Below, in pieces: positions 1 to 10,359 of a stretch of 64,000 bases of DNA (the first letter of the stretch is position 1; every line of letters starts with the position of its first letter). A model generated the notes under the pieces. That model did not search any database and was not told the DNA's origin. It saw only the letters and a program-made list of their open reading frames with translations. The translations under genes were made by a program, and so were the position numbers. Source of the stretch: Ziziphus jujuba (Eukaryota; Streptophyta; Magnoliopsida; Rosales; Rhamnaceae); contig NC_083389.1 in NCBI RefSeq assembly GCF_031755915.1, positions 24,055,001-24,119,000 of the forward strand, read 5' to 3'.

Positions 1-668
1 GGATTAGCCCGAGAGATTACCAACCAAGAGGAACTACAACAATATGTGGAAGTGGAAGAGATGTTGCATGTTGCCATCAAAATTGAGAACCAATTTAAGA
101 GAAGGGGTGGTAACACACAGCTTGGAGGAATTTCAAACAACTGAAGGACAAGTTAATCAAATTGGAGAAGCAATCTAGCATTTGAAAAAAGGACAAAGCC
201 AAAGCTAGAAGAAGGGAGCTCCAATAAGCCAATGAGGGACACAAGGACTGAACCAGTACAAGCACAAAAATTTGAAGGCAAAGATTGTCCTAAACCACCT
301 AGAACTCAAGATATTGTGTGTTTTAAGTGTCAAGGCTGAGGACATATTGCTAATCAATATCCAAATAGAAGAATTATGGTGCTAAAGAAAAAAGGAGAGT
401 TGGAATTCGACAGTGATGAAGCTGAAGCTGAAATGGAGTATGATGAAGGAGACTGCGAAGATGAAGAATAGGATAAACCCATGACTCAAAAAGCTTCTAG
501 GGGGAAATTAGGTTTGGTGGCACGCAGGGTGTTGACCGTGGATAAAGAAGACAATCAAGTGCAAAAGGAAAACATCTTCCATACTCGATGTGATATTCAA
601 GGTAACATTTGTAGTACGATTATAGATAGTGGAAGTTATGCCAATGTTATTAGTACTGTTGTGGTGAA
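1..668 (+). pseudogene. Ty3/gypsy gag C-terminal and protease fragment
   Basis: This is the C-terminal part of gag and the start of the aspartic protease of an LTR retrotransposon whose 5' end lies before the window. Seen: the remnant of a gag segment (VEVEEMLHVAIKIENQFKRR, about 50-110), a CCHC zinc knuckle at about 318-370 with a stop in it and its last Cys changed to Tyr (CFKCQG-stop-GHIANQYPN), an acidic linker, then NIFHTRCDIQGN and the protease motif IIDSGSYANVIS at about 570-655. The reading frame breaks at 669, where another element has inserted, and resumes at 6245. In-frame stops near 339 and 470 make it non-functional. The motifs match a chromovirus-like gypsy clade (CRM/Reina-like by memory); the clade name is inference. 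Confidence 0.85.
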
Positions 669-1550
669 TGATATGAACCTAGAGCGACTTGCCTTTAAAC
701 CCGTAACAAAGATTGACTTGGACTGTCTAATCACAAGTTATCAATGGAAGACTTCAACCCTTTACCTATATTTGAGATAAGAACCTTGGTATGGTGAAGA
801 TGTCACAATAGAGTGCGGAATAACGTATTGATAAGTCAGTTTTGAACTCCACAAGCCAAGCTTGAAAAGTTCGATATAGTTCTTAGAAAACCCAAAGAAT
901 CACTCTCACCTTTAATCAAAATTGTAATCTAATTTTTATTCATGACTTTTGTGCCTTTAAATAGGCAACAAAGCCTTCCTAAATGTGCTAAAAATAATGA
1001 TGGACGAAAATTAGGTTTAGAAAACCTAAGGTGGTTAGGTTTAGGAAACCTAATTTGGCTCCTAGTTTCCTAATTTGAACGGCCTGTAATTCTTTGATCA
1101 ATTTAACTCTAATAAAATTAGGAAAGTAATTTAAAAACCTAATAAAAACTAAATTAGGAAAGTAAAAAGGAAACATGCCAAAATCCAATCAAGACATAAA
1201 TAAAAATTAATGTTTTCCTAATTATAAAATTTGGCCAAGGTTAGTTGGATGCAATGTAATGATATGATGCCACATCACCATCCATGTCATCAAAACTTGC
1301 CACATCACCATGTTGTAGGATTCCTTACGTTAAGCTCTCTTTCATGTTGGCATCCACCATTCCAATCATATGGGCCAATTTTGATTCATCTTCAGTAATG
1401 AACCTGCTTCCTTGAGATGTGAACACCTTCTGGATTAAACCATTTAGGGCTTTTTTAAAGCTCTTTGCTCTTGCCCTGGTTATTGGTCCTATAGAGATTT
1501 GAGGTGGCTCTGCACTGCATCTTGGGGTGCTCCTGGTTATGTCCTCATCA
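669..1550 (-). repeat. LTR-2, 3' LTR of nested gypsy element
   Basis: An 882-bp LTR. Read on the minus strand it starts TGATGAGGACATAACC and ends GGTTCATATCA, and it aligns along its length with the LTR at 5373-6239. It differs from that copy by scattered substitutions and by an extra stretch of about 27 bp containing GGTTAGGTTTAGGAAACC near 1030-1056, so the insertion is not very recent. Confidence 0.9.
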
Positions 1551-2783
1551 TTCCTTTTCTCTTAAAAAGGATTTGTCCTCAAATCCTCACCTGCACAAAA
1601 AGGAAAGGAATCAGTGACATTAAAGGTAGCACTTACGTTATACTCAGCTGGTAAGTCAAGCTCGTAAGAGTTTTCATCTATCCACTCCAGAACTTGAAAA
1701 GCTCCATCCCCACGCGGCATAAGCTTTAGCTTTTGTTGCTTTGAAAACCTCTCCTTTCTTAAGTGCAACCAAACCCAACCTCTTGGGTCAAACATTATTA
1801 CAACAAATCCTAGAAATACCAGCTTTTTTCGACAAAAATCACACTTATTCTATTTACAAATAATCTTTCTTTCCTAAGCACATTTAATACTAACCTGAGA
1901 TGCCTTACATGCTCTTCTAAACTCCTACTATATACAAGGATATCAGCAAAGTACACAACCACAAACTTTTAAATGTAAGCATGCAAAACATGATTCATAA
2001 GTCTCATAAAAGTAATGGGGGCATTAGTTAATCCAAATGGCATAACCAACCACTCATACAAACCATGTTTTGTTTTAAATGCTGATTTCCATTCGTCACC
2101 TTCCTTCATTCGTATTTGATGATAACCACTCTTAAAATCAATTTTTGAAAACATGTTTGTACCATACAATTCATCAAGCATATCATCTAACCTAGAAATA
2201 GGATGACGATATTTGACAGTTATATTGTTAATAGCCCAACAATCTACAAACATTTTCTATGTTTCATCTTTCTTAGGGACTAATAACATAGGTACAGCAC
2301 ATGGACTCATGCTTTTTCTAGCATATCCGTTTTCAAGCAATGACTTACCTGCCTTTGAAGTTCCTTTATGTCTTCTGGATTACTCCTATAAGCCAACTGG
2401 TTTGGAATTGTTGATCCTGGAACAAAATCAATTTGACACTCAATCCCTTTAATTGGTGGTAACCCATTTGGAATCTCCTTGAGAAAGACATCATCAGACT
2501 CCTACAAAAGAGAAATAACAGAACTAGGCAAAACAAATTCATGAGGGTTAGTTAAATGATTCATATATGCTTCTTTGTACACCATTACAATCATAGGCTT
2601 TCTACAACAAAAAAACTTCTTTGTCTCACTATGTTTTGCATAAAAACTATCTTTTTTCTTTCCACTCATTTTCTTTTCTTTTTCTCTCGCACTCTTATAC
2701 TCACCACTCTTTTTCTTCTCTTGGTTGTTGGATATAACTTGATTTTGCTGTTGTTCAGCTTTTCCCCTCTTTTGTAAAGCCAA
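1551..2783 (-). pseudogene. Gypsy pol remnant: RT fused to integrase C-terminus
   Basis: Read from 2783 downward: a linker (MIVMVYKEAYMNHL near 2580), the pre-RT proline-rich stretch, then RT motifs [42 protein letters not shown] and [14 protein letters not shown] (2253-1990). A degraded catalytic box follows: YFADIL at about 1940, where family members have YFDDIL. After the RT motif FLGFVV the sequence passes at once to [17 protein letters not shown], which belongs to the integrase C-terminus (1795-1562). RNase H and the integrase core, normally some 700 codons, are absent. Several frameshifts and stops are present. The same junction occurs in the element at 8248-14559. Confidence 0.88.
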
Positions 2784-4461
2784 TTGGTCATAAAAAACCT
2801 ATTTAGAAGTCATTGGCATAAGCATCACTCGTTTACCCTTGAAATTGAAGACAATCTATTTAGTATGACCAAGATGGTTAGTATCTCTATCAAATTGCCA
2901 TGGTCATCCCAAAAGCATATGACCAGCTTGCATTGGCACCACATCACAAATAACCTTATCTTCATAATGACTAATAGAGAATGCAACCTTCACTTGTTCA
3001 CCTTCAACTCTCCACAATCATTAAGCCATTGTAGGTTATACGGTTCTGGATGCTTCATAATGGGTAAACCTAGTTTTTCAACCATAGTAACACTAACACT
3101 AGCAACATTAGTACAACTTCCGCCATCAATAATCATAATACATACCTTATATTTGACTTTGCACCTAATATGAAAAATATTCTTTGGTTGCACTTCTTTC
3201 TTATCTTTATACACAGTTAGAGCTCTCCTAGCAACCAATGATAAGTTCCCACGAACTGGATACTTGTAATCATTTTCATCTTCATCACCAACGTCCTCCA
3301 ATGGTGGCATGGATTCATTATCTGACTCTTCCTTTTCAGATTCAATTTCTCCCATTTTTCGAATCACTATGACCCTTTTATTTGGACATTGACTTGCAAT
3401 ATAACCCCTACCTTGACATTGAAAGCACATAATATCTCGATTTTTAGTTGAAGATGAATCTAATTTACTTACTTGCTTAGATGAGGATGGTTTGGCCTTA
3501 GCTTCGAATTTATGCCATGTGGTGGCTTTATCTTTAAACTTGGCTAATTGGGTTTTCATGTGGATAGGCTTGCTTTCCAAGTGTTTTGAGTAATACTGGG
3601 TCTTGTGGTAGCCCTCCTCTTGAGTTGTTGCTCTAGTTTGATGGCCATATGCAACATCTCCTCAATTTCCACATAATGATGCAAATCCACTTGATTTGTT
3701 ATTTCCTTATTCAAACCAGCCAAGAAACGTGCCATTGTAGCCTTCCTATCCTCCTCAACATTAGCTCTCATCATAAGGATCTCGATCTCCTTATAATAGT
3801 CCTCCACACTCCTATTTCCTTGAGATAAGCTTTGTAGCTTCTGAAAAATGCTCATATAGTAATGGCTAGGTATAAAACACTTCCTCATCAAAGCCTTCGT
3901 CTCCCCCCATGTAACCATAGGTCTTTGACCCCCTCACCTCTTAGAAAGTGTCTCTTTGTCCCACCATCCAATAGCATAGTCTGTGAATGCAACAGCGGCT
4001 AATTTAACCATTTTAGCCTCCGAATAGTTCTGACAATCAAATACCATCTCAATCCTCTTCTACCACTTGAGATAAGCTTCTAGATCACTTTTACCTCGGA
4101 ATTATGGTATTTTCATGTTAATTTCTCCATATTCGTTGCCTTGGTTTAATCTTTCTCTCCTACGAAATTGATTGGTACTCGAACCAGCATCTTCTTCTTC
4201 CTCATAGTTATCTCCCATTCGTTCCAAATCTTCCCCCCTTAGAGAATTTGATCCTCTACCACGACCATGAGTGAACCTTTGTGGTGACTGTTGCTGCGGC
4301 ATTTGGATTGATGATTCCATCCTATCCAACCTATCATGGATCTGCCCGATCTCCATCCGTAGTGCTCTTTGGAGTTCTCCCACCATGGCTTGAATGTATA
4401 ACTTTGGATCAGCCACACCTGGAGTTCCTTCCATGCTTTCTTTGCTTTTTTCTTGTGACAT
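2784..4461 (-). pseudogene. Gypsy gag and protease remnant
   Basis: The likely gag start is the ATG at 4461 (MSQEKSKESMEGTPGVADP). The N-terminal region has a coiled-coil-like heptad stretch (IQAMVGELQRALRMEIGQI) and an Arg/Gly patch. The retrotransposon gag core follows (MVFDCQNY, then GNRSVEDYYKEIEILMMRANVEED at about 3760-3830). The CCHC knuckle is CFQCQGRGYIASQCPN near 3380-3430. The protease motif is IIDGGSCTNVAS near 3110-3140, with Ser of DSG changed to Gly. Stops near 3945 and 4108 and a shift near 3570 break the frame. Confidence 0.87.
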
Positions 4462-5357
4462 GATTTTTTTTCTGCAAAACTTGTTAGTAAACCTCACAAC
4501 ACTCCCTCACGTGTCCTTACAACACTCCCTCACATGTTTTGCTCAAATTTAAGGTCTCAATTCACTCGTGTTTGCACTCTAATTATATTTCGATTTTTAC
4601 CCTCTATAATCCTCACCTCTCTTGCCTTTTACCACTCTAGTAATTCTATTTGGTTCTTTACAAACTAATTTCAAACTAAATCAAAATAGCAAGTAACAAT
4701 CCAAATAAACCTATCAAACAGTTATGAAAGAAAAGCTAAAAAAAGAAACAAGAAAAAGGCCACGATGATAGATTTGGTTTTCAACAAGAAATTTGGCACA
4801 AACACAAAAAACTAAAATGTTAAGAACAAATTGGAATTAGATTTGCATAGTGGAATTAGTGAATATTCAACAAACCTTATTTTCGATATTGATTTTGGCT
4901 TGTTTTTGGTGCTCCTCAAATCAATCAAAAAAATTTTCACCACTTGTTTTCTCTTGAAATCTTAATAATTCAATGTCATAAACCATAAGAATAAGATTTT
5001 TTTTTTGTTTGCGTTCAAGCAACAATAACAATCTTTATCAAACTATAGTAATACCAATCGCACTAAACTTCAATGAAAACATACCAAGCTGTCGACCACA
5101 AGGGTTAGGATGCAAAGGAGAACAAAGAATTTTGTTTTTTTAACATATGTAAGGTATGATCGGATGAATGAAGAAGAACAAAAAAAAAAAAAAAAAAAAA
5201 GAAAAGATGCAAAGAAGAATGTAGTGATCAAATGAATAAGACAACAAGAGAAATCAAAGATGCAATTTCTAACCTAATGCTAAAATCGCAGAAAGCCAAG
5301 AACAAAGAAAAACAATGAAAACAAAGATCGATAGATCAAACCGGTAATTAGAAACTA
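4462..5357 (-). other. Untranslated leader of the LTR-2 element
   Basis: This AT-rich stretch lies between the primer site and gag. No coding region is visible. It holds a run of about 21 A (5169-5200) and the phrase ACTCGTGTTTGCACAC-like near 4560-4580, which recurs in the leaders at 12350-12400, 17460-17510 and 20420-20460. The leader is therefore shared between LTR-1 and LTR-2 elements. Confidence 0.7.
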
Positions 5358-5369
5358 GCTCTGATACCA
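5358..5369 (-). other. Primer-binding site (initiator Met tRNA)
   Basis: The minus-strand sequence is TGGTATCAGAGC, the standard plant primer site for initiator Met tRNA. It sits 3 bp inside the 5' LTR (5373-6239), which fixes the element's orientation. Confidence 0.92.
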
Positions 5370-5372
5370 AAT

Positions 5373-6239
5373 TGATACGAGCCTATAGTGACTTACCTCT
5401 AAACTCGTAACAAAGATTGACTTAGACAGTTTAAGCACAAGTTCTCAACGGAAGACTTCGACCCTTTACCTATATTCAAGGTAAAAACCTTAGTATGATG
5501 AAGATGCCACAATAGAGTGCGGAATAATGTATTGATAAGTCAATTTTAAACTCTACAAGCAAAGCTTGAAAAGTTTGATATAGTTCTTAGAGAATCTATA
5601 GAATCACTCTCACCTTTAATTAAAATTGTAATCTAATTTTTATTCATGATTTTTGTGCCTTTAAATAGGAAAAATAAATTACAACGCTTTCCTCAATTTG
5701 CTAAAAATAATGATGGATGAAAATTAGGTTTAGGAAACCTAATTTGGCTCCTAGTTTCCTAATTTGAGTGGCCTTTAATTCTTTGACCAATTCAACTCTA
5801 ATAAAATTAGGAAAATAATTTAAAAACCTAATAAAAACTAAATTGGGAAAGTAAATAGGAAACATGCCAAAATCCAATCAAGACATAAATAAAAATTAAT
5901 GTTTTTCTGATTATAAAATTTGGCCAAGCTTAGTTGGATGCCATGTCACCATATGATGCCACGTCACTATCCATGTCAGCAAAACTTGCCGCATGACCAA
6001 GTTATAGGATTCCTTGCGTTAAGCTCTCTTTCATGTTGGCATCCACCGTTCTAATCATATGGACCAATTTTGGTTCATCTTCAGTAATGAACTTGCTTCC
6101 TTGGAATGTGAACACTTCTTGGATTAAACCATTTAGTGCTTCTTTAAACCTCCTTGCTCTTACCCTGGTTATTGCTCCTATAGAGATTTGAAGTGGCTCT
6201 ATACTCCATCTTAGGGTGCTTCTGGTCATGTCCTCATTA
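5373..6239 (-). repeat. LTR-2, 5' LTR of nested gypsy element
   Basis: An 867-bp LTR. On the minus strand it ends GGCTCGTATCA, next to the primer site. Its other terminus is TAATGAGGACATGACC, with the canonical TG changed to TA by a mutation after insertion. GTGAA follows at once. Confidence 0.9.
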
Positions 6240-6244
6240 GTGAA

Positions 6245-8247
6245 GAATTTAGGTTTAACAACAATGAAACACCCCGAGCCATATAGACTTCAATGGCTTA
6301 ATGTAGTGGAGAGATGAAGGTAAACAAACAAGCCAAGATAAAGTTTAGTATTGATAACTATGTGGATGAGGTTTGGTGTGATGTTGTACCTATGCATGTG
6401 GGACATATTTTGTTAGGGAGGCCATGGCAATTTGATAAGAATATTATGTATTATGGTAGAGAAAATTCCATTGTGTTCCAGTTTAAAGGTAAAAAGATTA
6501 AGCTTGAGCTATTAACACCAAGAGAGGTGTTTAAAGATCAAATGCAAATGCAACAAAGGAGAGATGCTAAACAGCAAAGGGAGAAGTCCATTATGGCACC
6601 CACGGCTTCAACAAGCATACAAGAAGCCAAAGCCGATCCAAATCACCAGGGTAAGTGTTCTAAACCTGCGATGAGAAGAAAAAGGGAGAGAAGAAAAAGA
6701 AATTTTTTTATCTTAGCCAAGGTGAGATTAAAAGGGCATTTTTAAGTACAAAACCAACACTGATCATATTGTATAAAGATGCTTATTTAAATCTTCTAGC
6801 TAATCCTGAAGAGCTTGTATTGCCGAGTTTTATATCTTCTCTTTTGCAGGAGTTTGATGATGTCTTTCCAGAAGAATTCCCAAGTGGTTTACCACCTATT
6901 CGAGGGATCTAATACCAAATAGATTTCATTACCGGAGGTTTACCACCTATTCGAGGGATCTAACACTAAATAGATTTCATTACTGGAGCTGCAATTCCTA
7001 ATAGGCCTGCATATAGAAGTAATCCTGAAGAGACAAAGGAAATTCAACGCCAGATAAATGAGTTGCTTGAAAAAGGTTATATTAGAAAAAGCATGAGTTC
7101 ATGTGTTGTTCCTGTATTGTTAGTACGTAAAAAAGATGGTTCATGGCATATGTGTGTCTACATTCTAGGGCCATCAACAACATAACTATGGAGTATAGAC
7201 ATCCTATTTCTAGATTAGATGATATGCTTGATGAACTATATGGTGCATGCATGTTTTCAAAAGTTAACCTTAGGAGTGAGTATCATCAAATAAGAATGAA
7301 AGAGGGAGATGAGTGGAAAACCACATTTAAGATAAAATACAGTTTGTATGAGTGGTTAGTAATGCCTTTTGAGTTAACTAATACATCTAGCACTTTTATG
7401 AGATTAATGAACCATGTTATGCGTCTATTCATTGGAAAATTTATGGTTGTTTATTTTGATGATATTCTTGTATATAGTAGGAACTTAGATGATCATGTAG
7501 AACACCTTAGGTTAGTTTTAGAAGTATTTAAGAAAGAAAGATTGTATGCTAATATTAAAAAGTGTGATTTTTACCAAGATGAGTTGTTTTTCTAGGATTG
7601 TTGTGGGTGCTGCAGGAATTAAAGTTGACCAATCCAAGGTCAAAGCAATCCAAGAGTGGCCAAAACCTACTATTATCACTTGGATAAGAAGTTTTCATGG
7701 TTTGGCTAGCTTTTACAGAAGATTTATCAAGAATTTCAGTACTATTGCAGCACCATTGATCGAAATTGTCAAGAAGAATGTAGGATTCCAATGGGGAGAA
7801 ACACAAGAGAAGCCTTTTAATTTGTTGAAAGAAAAATAAACTAATGCTCCTTTATTGGTTTAAATTTTTTTTCTAAGACTTTTGAAATTAATGTGATACT
7901 TTAGGTCTATATACTGGAGTTATAATGATGTAAGTAGGAAGACTTATAGCATACTTTAGTTAGAAGTTGAATAGGGCAACATTGAAGTATCCAGCCTATG
8001 ACAAAGAGATGTATGCTTTAGTTTGAGCTTTGGAGACATGGTATTATTACTTAATGCCGAAGGAGTTTGTGATTCACATGGATCATGAATCTTTGAAGCA
8101 TATCAAAGGCCAATGGAAGCTAAACTGATGGAATGGAAGTTGGATTGAATTCATTGAGACTTCTCCTTATGTCATCTGCTACCAAAAGGTAAAGAAAATG
8201 TGGTAGCTAGAATGCTTGGTTTTGAATACATACATCCTGAAGGTATG
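6245..8247 (+). pseudogene. Gypsy pol remnant: protease end, RT, RNase H
   Basis: This continues the outer plus-strand element from 668. Order: protease tail (KVNKQAKIKFSIDNYVDEVW, LLGRPWQF at 6314-6440), linker, then the pre-RT segment with AAIPNRPAYRSNPEET near 6985-7030. RT follows ([32 protein letters not shown], and an intact catalytic box [10 protein letters not shown] near 7450-7480). A one-base shift near 7590-7600 precedes [12 protein letters not shown] (7690-7720). RNase H is badly decayed ([13 protein letters not shown] near 8080-8110). The last recognisable part is KGKENVVA near 8190; the following copy of the DALSRR motif is lost. It resumes at 14560 with integrase. Confidence 0.87.
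6886..6987 (+). repeat. 51-bp tandem duplication inside pol
   Basis: Two adjacent 51-bp copies (6886-6936 and 6937-6987), each encoding GLPPIRGI and then an IDFITG segment. The two copies differ at a few bases. The length is a multiple of three, so the duplication by itself would not shift the frame. It is private to this element among the copies in the window. Confidence 0.85.
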
Positions 8248-8669
8248 TATATTTCAACACCAAAAATAGCAATTCCACACCAAAAATCTACCAAACCCGT
8301 GACCTCCAACAACAAAATACAAATTTACAATTTTTTTTGTAAATTTATATATGTTGCTGCAAATTTTTTTTTTTTTTGGAATATATGAATGCAAATATTT
8401 AAGACTAAAACAGCAAAGAAAAATCAGCAAAAGCCAAAATTAACAAGAACAATGATGAAAAACAACCAACAAACTAGGAAGCAAAAAATACGGTAAAACA
8501 AGGAACCTAATTTAACTAGGGATGAGTCTTTTTTTTTTTTTTTAAGATGCAGAACATGTATGATGATAGAAGCAACCTTAACCTAATGCTAAAATTGCAG
8601 ATTAACATAAAACAAATAAAGCAAATAAGATAGATCAAACTTGAACAAAATCTTGGCTCTTATAGCAAA
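8248..8669 (-). repeat. Extra leader copy beyond the 3' LTR
   Basis: These 422 bp align with 13025-13462, the leader next to the 5' LTR of the same element. The shared features include CAACACCAAAAATAGCAAT, poly-T runs and a decayed primer site (GGCTCTTATAGCA at 8655-8667 where the good copy has GGCTTTGATACCA). It lies on the wrong side of a 3' LTR. Confidence 0.85.
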
Positions 8670-9791
8670 TGATACGAACGTAGATCGACTCGCGCCTAAA
8701 CTTGTATTATATTAGCCTGGATCTAATTATGTTCAAGTTCTAATAGTCATCTTAACCCCTAATCAACCTGTGATTAGAAACCCTAGTATAATGAAGACGC
8801 CATAATAGGTGATGGATATCCTATTGATAAGTCAAACTAAAACACTCATTCACTAATGGTATTTTAGGTGTTCAAAGAGAATAAAGAGAATCTAATCTCA
8901 GAAATAATTTTTTGTATGAATAATGTACTAAATATTATTGATAAAATAAGCCCTTAAATAGGCTAAAAGTTCCAAAATAAAACCCTAATTATGTAGGTAA
9001 AATCGGCCACCAAAGAATAGGAAACCTAGCTTGGCTGAAATTCACCTCCTTTCCTAATTTAATTTGGATTAATTAATTCCTTTATTTTGAATTAGGAATT
9101 AATTAATTTACAATAAAAATAATAAAATAATAACTTTCCTAAGTTGATTTTTCCAGCAAATAAATAAATAGAAACTAAATAAAAGATTAATTTCCTAAAA
9201 CAAAAAGTTAAAATCAAATTAGGAAACAAGTTCACTAGTTTAACTACTAAGGTGTCTTTGACCAATCTCCAGCTTGTTTGGGCTCCACATCAGCTTCCAT
9301 ATGCCATTTATGATGCCAAATATGATTAATAATTATTCCCACATGTTTCCTCTTGATTGGAATAAGTCAAACAAGAAGAAAAGTCAAAGCTAGTGGCTAA
9401 ATAGCACATTTTTCGGCCAAATTGAGATGCTATTTGTACAAGTCATTTTTAGATACTCTTGTTACTGCCTTGGTTGGATTTCATGTCCTTTTAATGATAT
9501 TCATTGAGTTCATGAAGTTTTGGAACTATTCCTTGCTGCTCGGAGTCCAAATTTGCACGAAAACAGCTACCCGGGTCCTTATCGGCTTCCACCAATCGGA
9601 TGCTTAGAACAGGCTTTGTATCTTCGGGTATGGACAAGCTCTTTTGAGAATTAACTACTCCCTATGTAAATGATCCCAGGTTGTCCTTAAACCTCTTGGA
9701 TTGAGCTCTAGTGATCGGTCCAGTCTTCATCTGTATTAGGTCGGCACCCCAGCAGGTTGTTGGTTGTGCAAGTTCCAACGGATTCGCATCA
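8670..9791 (-). repeat. LTR-1, 3' LTR of rearranged element
   Basis: A 1122-bp LTR running on the plus strand from TGATACGAACGTAG to GGATTCGCATCA, aligning along its length with 13463-14559. A purine-rich tract next to it on the minus strand (AAGAGGAAGAGAA) is the expected polypurine tract. Confidence 0.9.
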
Positions 9792-10359
9792 TTCTCTTCC
9801 TCTTGAAAAGGATTTCCCTAAAATCAAAATCATCACCTGCGGAAAAAGGAGATAAGTCAGCAACATTAAATGTAGCACTAATATTATACTCACTCGGTGA
9901 GTCAAGTTTGTAAGCATTTTCATTAATTCGCTTCAAAACTGGAAAATGTCCATCTCCACGTGGCATAAACTTTGACTTTCTTTGTTCGGAAAACCTCTCA
10001 TTTCTCAAATGCAACCAAACACAATCCCCTGGGTCAAATACTATCACAACAAATACTAGATATACAAGTTCATTTTTGCAAAAATCATGCTTTTTAATAT
10101 TAGCAAATAATCTCTCCCAAATTTTTAAATTTCCACTAAGTAAAGCTCTTAACAATGCAGATAAAGTTCTATACAACAAAAACGTCCTTAAATAAGCATC
10201 TTTATAAATTATAACCAACAATGATTTCTTATTTAAAATTGCTTTATGAACATCACCAAAACTCAAATAAATTTTTTTATTTTTCCTCTCTTTTCTTTCT
10301 TTTTTTTTTCTTTCTCTCAGTTTGGCCCCCACTTTAGGCTTTTTCAACCTCCCTCTCAT
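9792..10359 (-). pseudogene. Chimeric pol remnant (linker, IN, RT, IN pieces)
   Basis: The minus-strand frame from 10359 is open for 207 codons and runs past 9792 into the LTR, ending at 9736. Pieces in order: a basic start with linker (residues 1-60, with IIYKDAYLRT), a short integrase piece (YRTLSALLRALLSGNLKIWE, about 63-82), the end of RT (RLFANIKKHDFCKNELVYL, about 83-101), then the integrase C-terminus (VFDPGDCVWLHLRNERF from about 107, through the ATFNVADLSPF end). Nearly all of RT, RNase H and the integrase core are missing. The RT-to-integrase junction (FVVIVFDP) matches that in the element at 669-6239 (FVVIMFDP). No function is implied by the open frame. Confidence 0.85.

Larger units (their letters stand above)
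669..6239 (-). mobile_element. Nested Ty3/gypsy LTR-2 retrotransposon, internally deleted
   Basis: This is a 5.57 kb minus-strand insertion with two LTRs (669-1550 and 5373-6239), a primer site next to the 5' LTR and a 5-bp target duplication. Internal order, read on the minus strand: leader, gag, protease, linker, RT, then a direct jump to the integrase C-terminus. The end of RT, RNase H and the integrase core are missing. The RT catalytic motif reads YFADIL where the family has YFDDIL, and the protease motif reads IIDGGS where it has IIDSGS. The element is therefore non-autonomous. It interrupts the protease of an older plus-strand gypsy element. Confidence 0.93.
664..6244. repeat. Target-site duplication GTGAA around LTR-2 element
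   Basis: GTGAA lies at 664-668 and again at 6240-6244, directly outside the two LTR ends. Removing the insert and one copy rejoins the protease coding frame of the surrounding element (VVV followed by KNLGLTTMKHPEPYRLQWLN), so the insertion site is exact. Confidence 0.93.
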
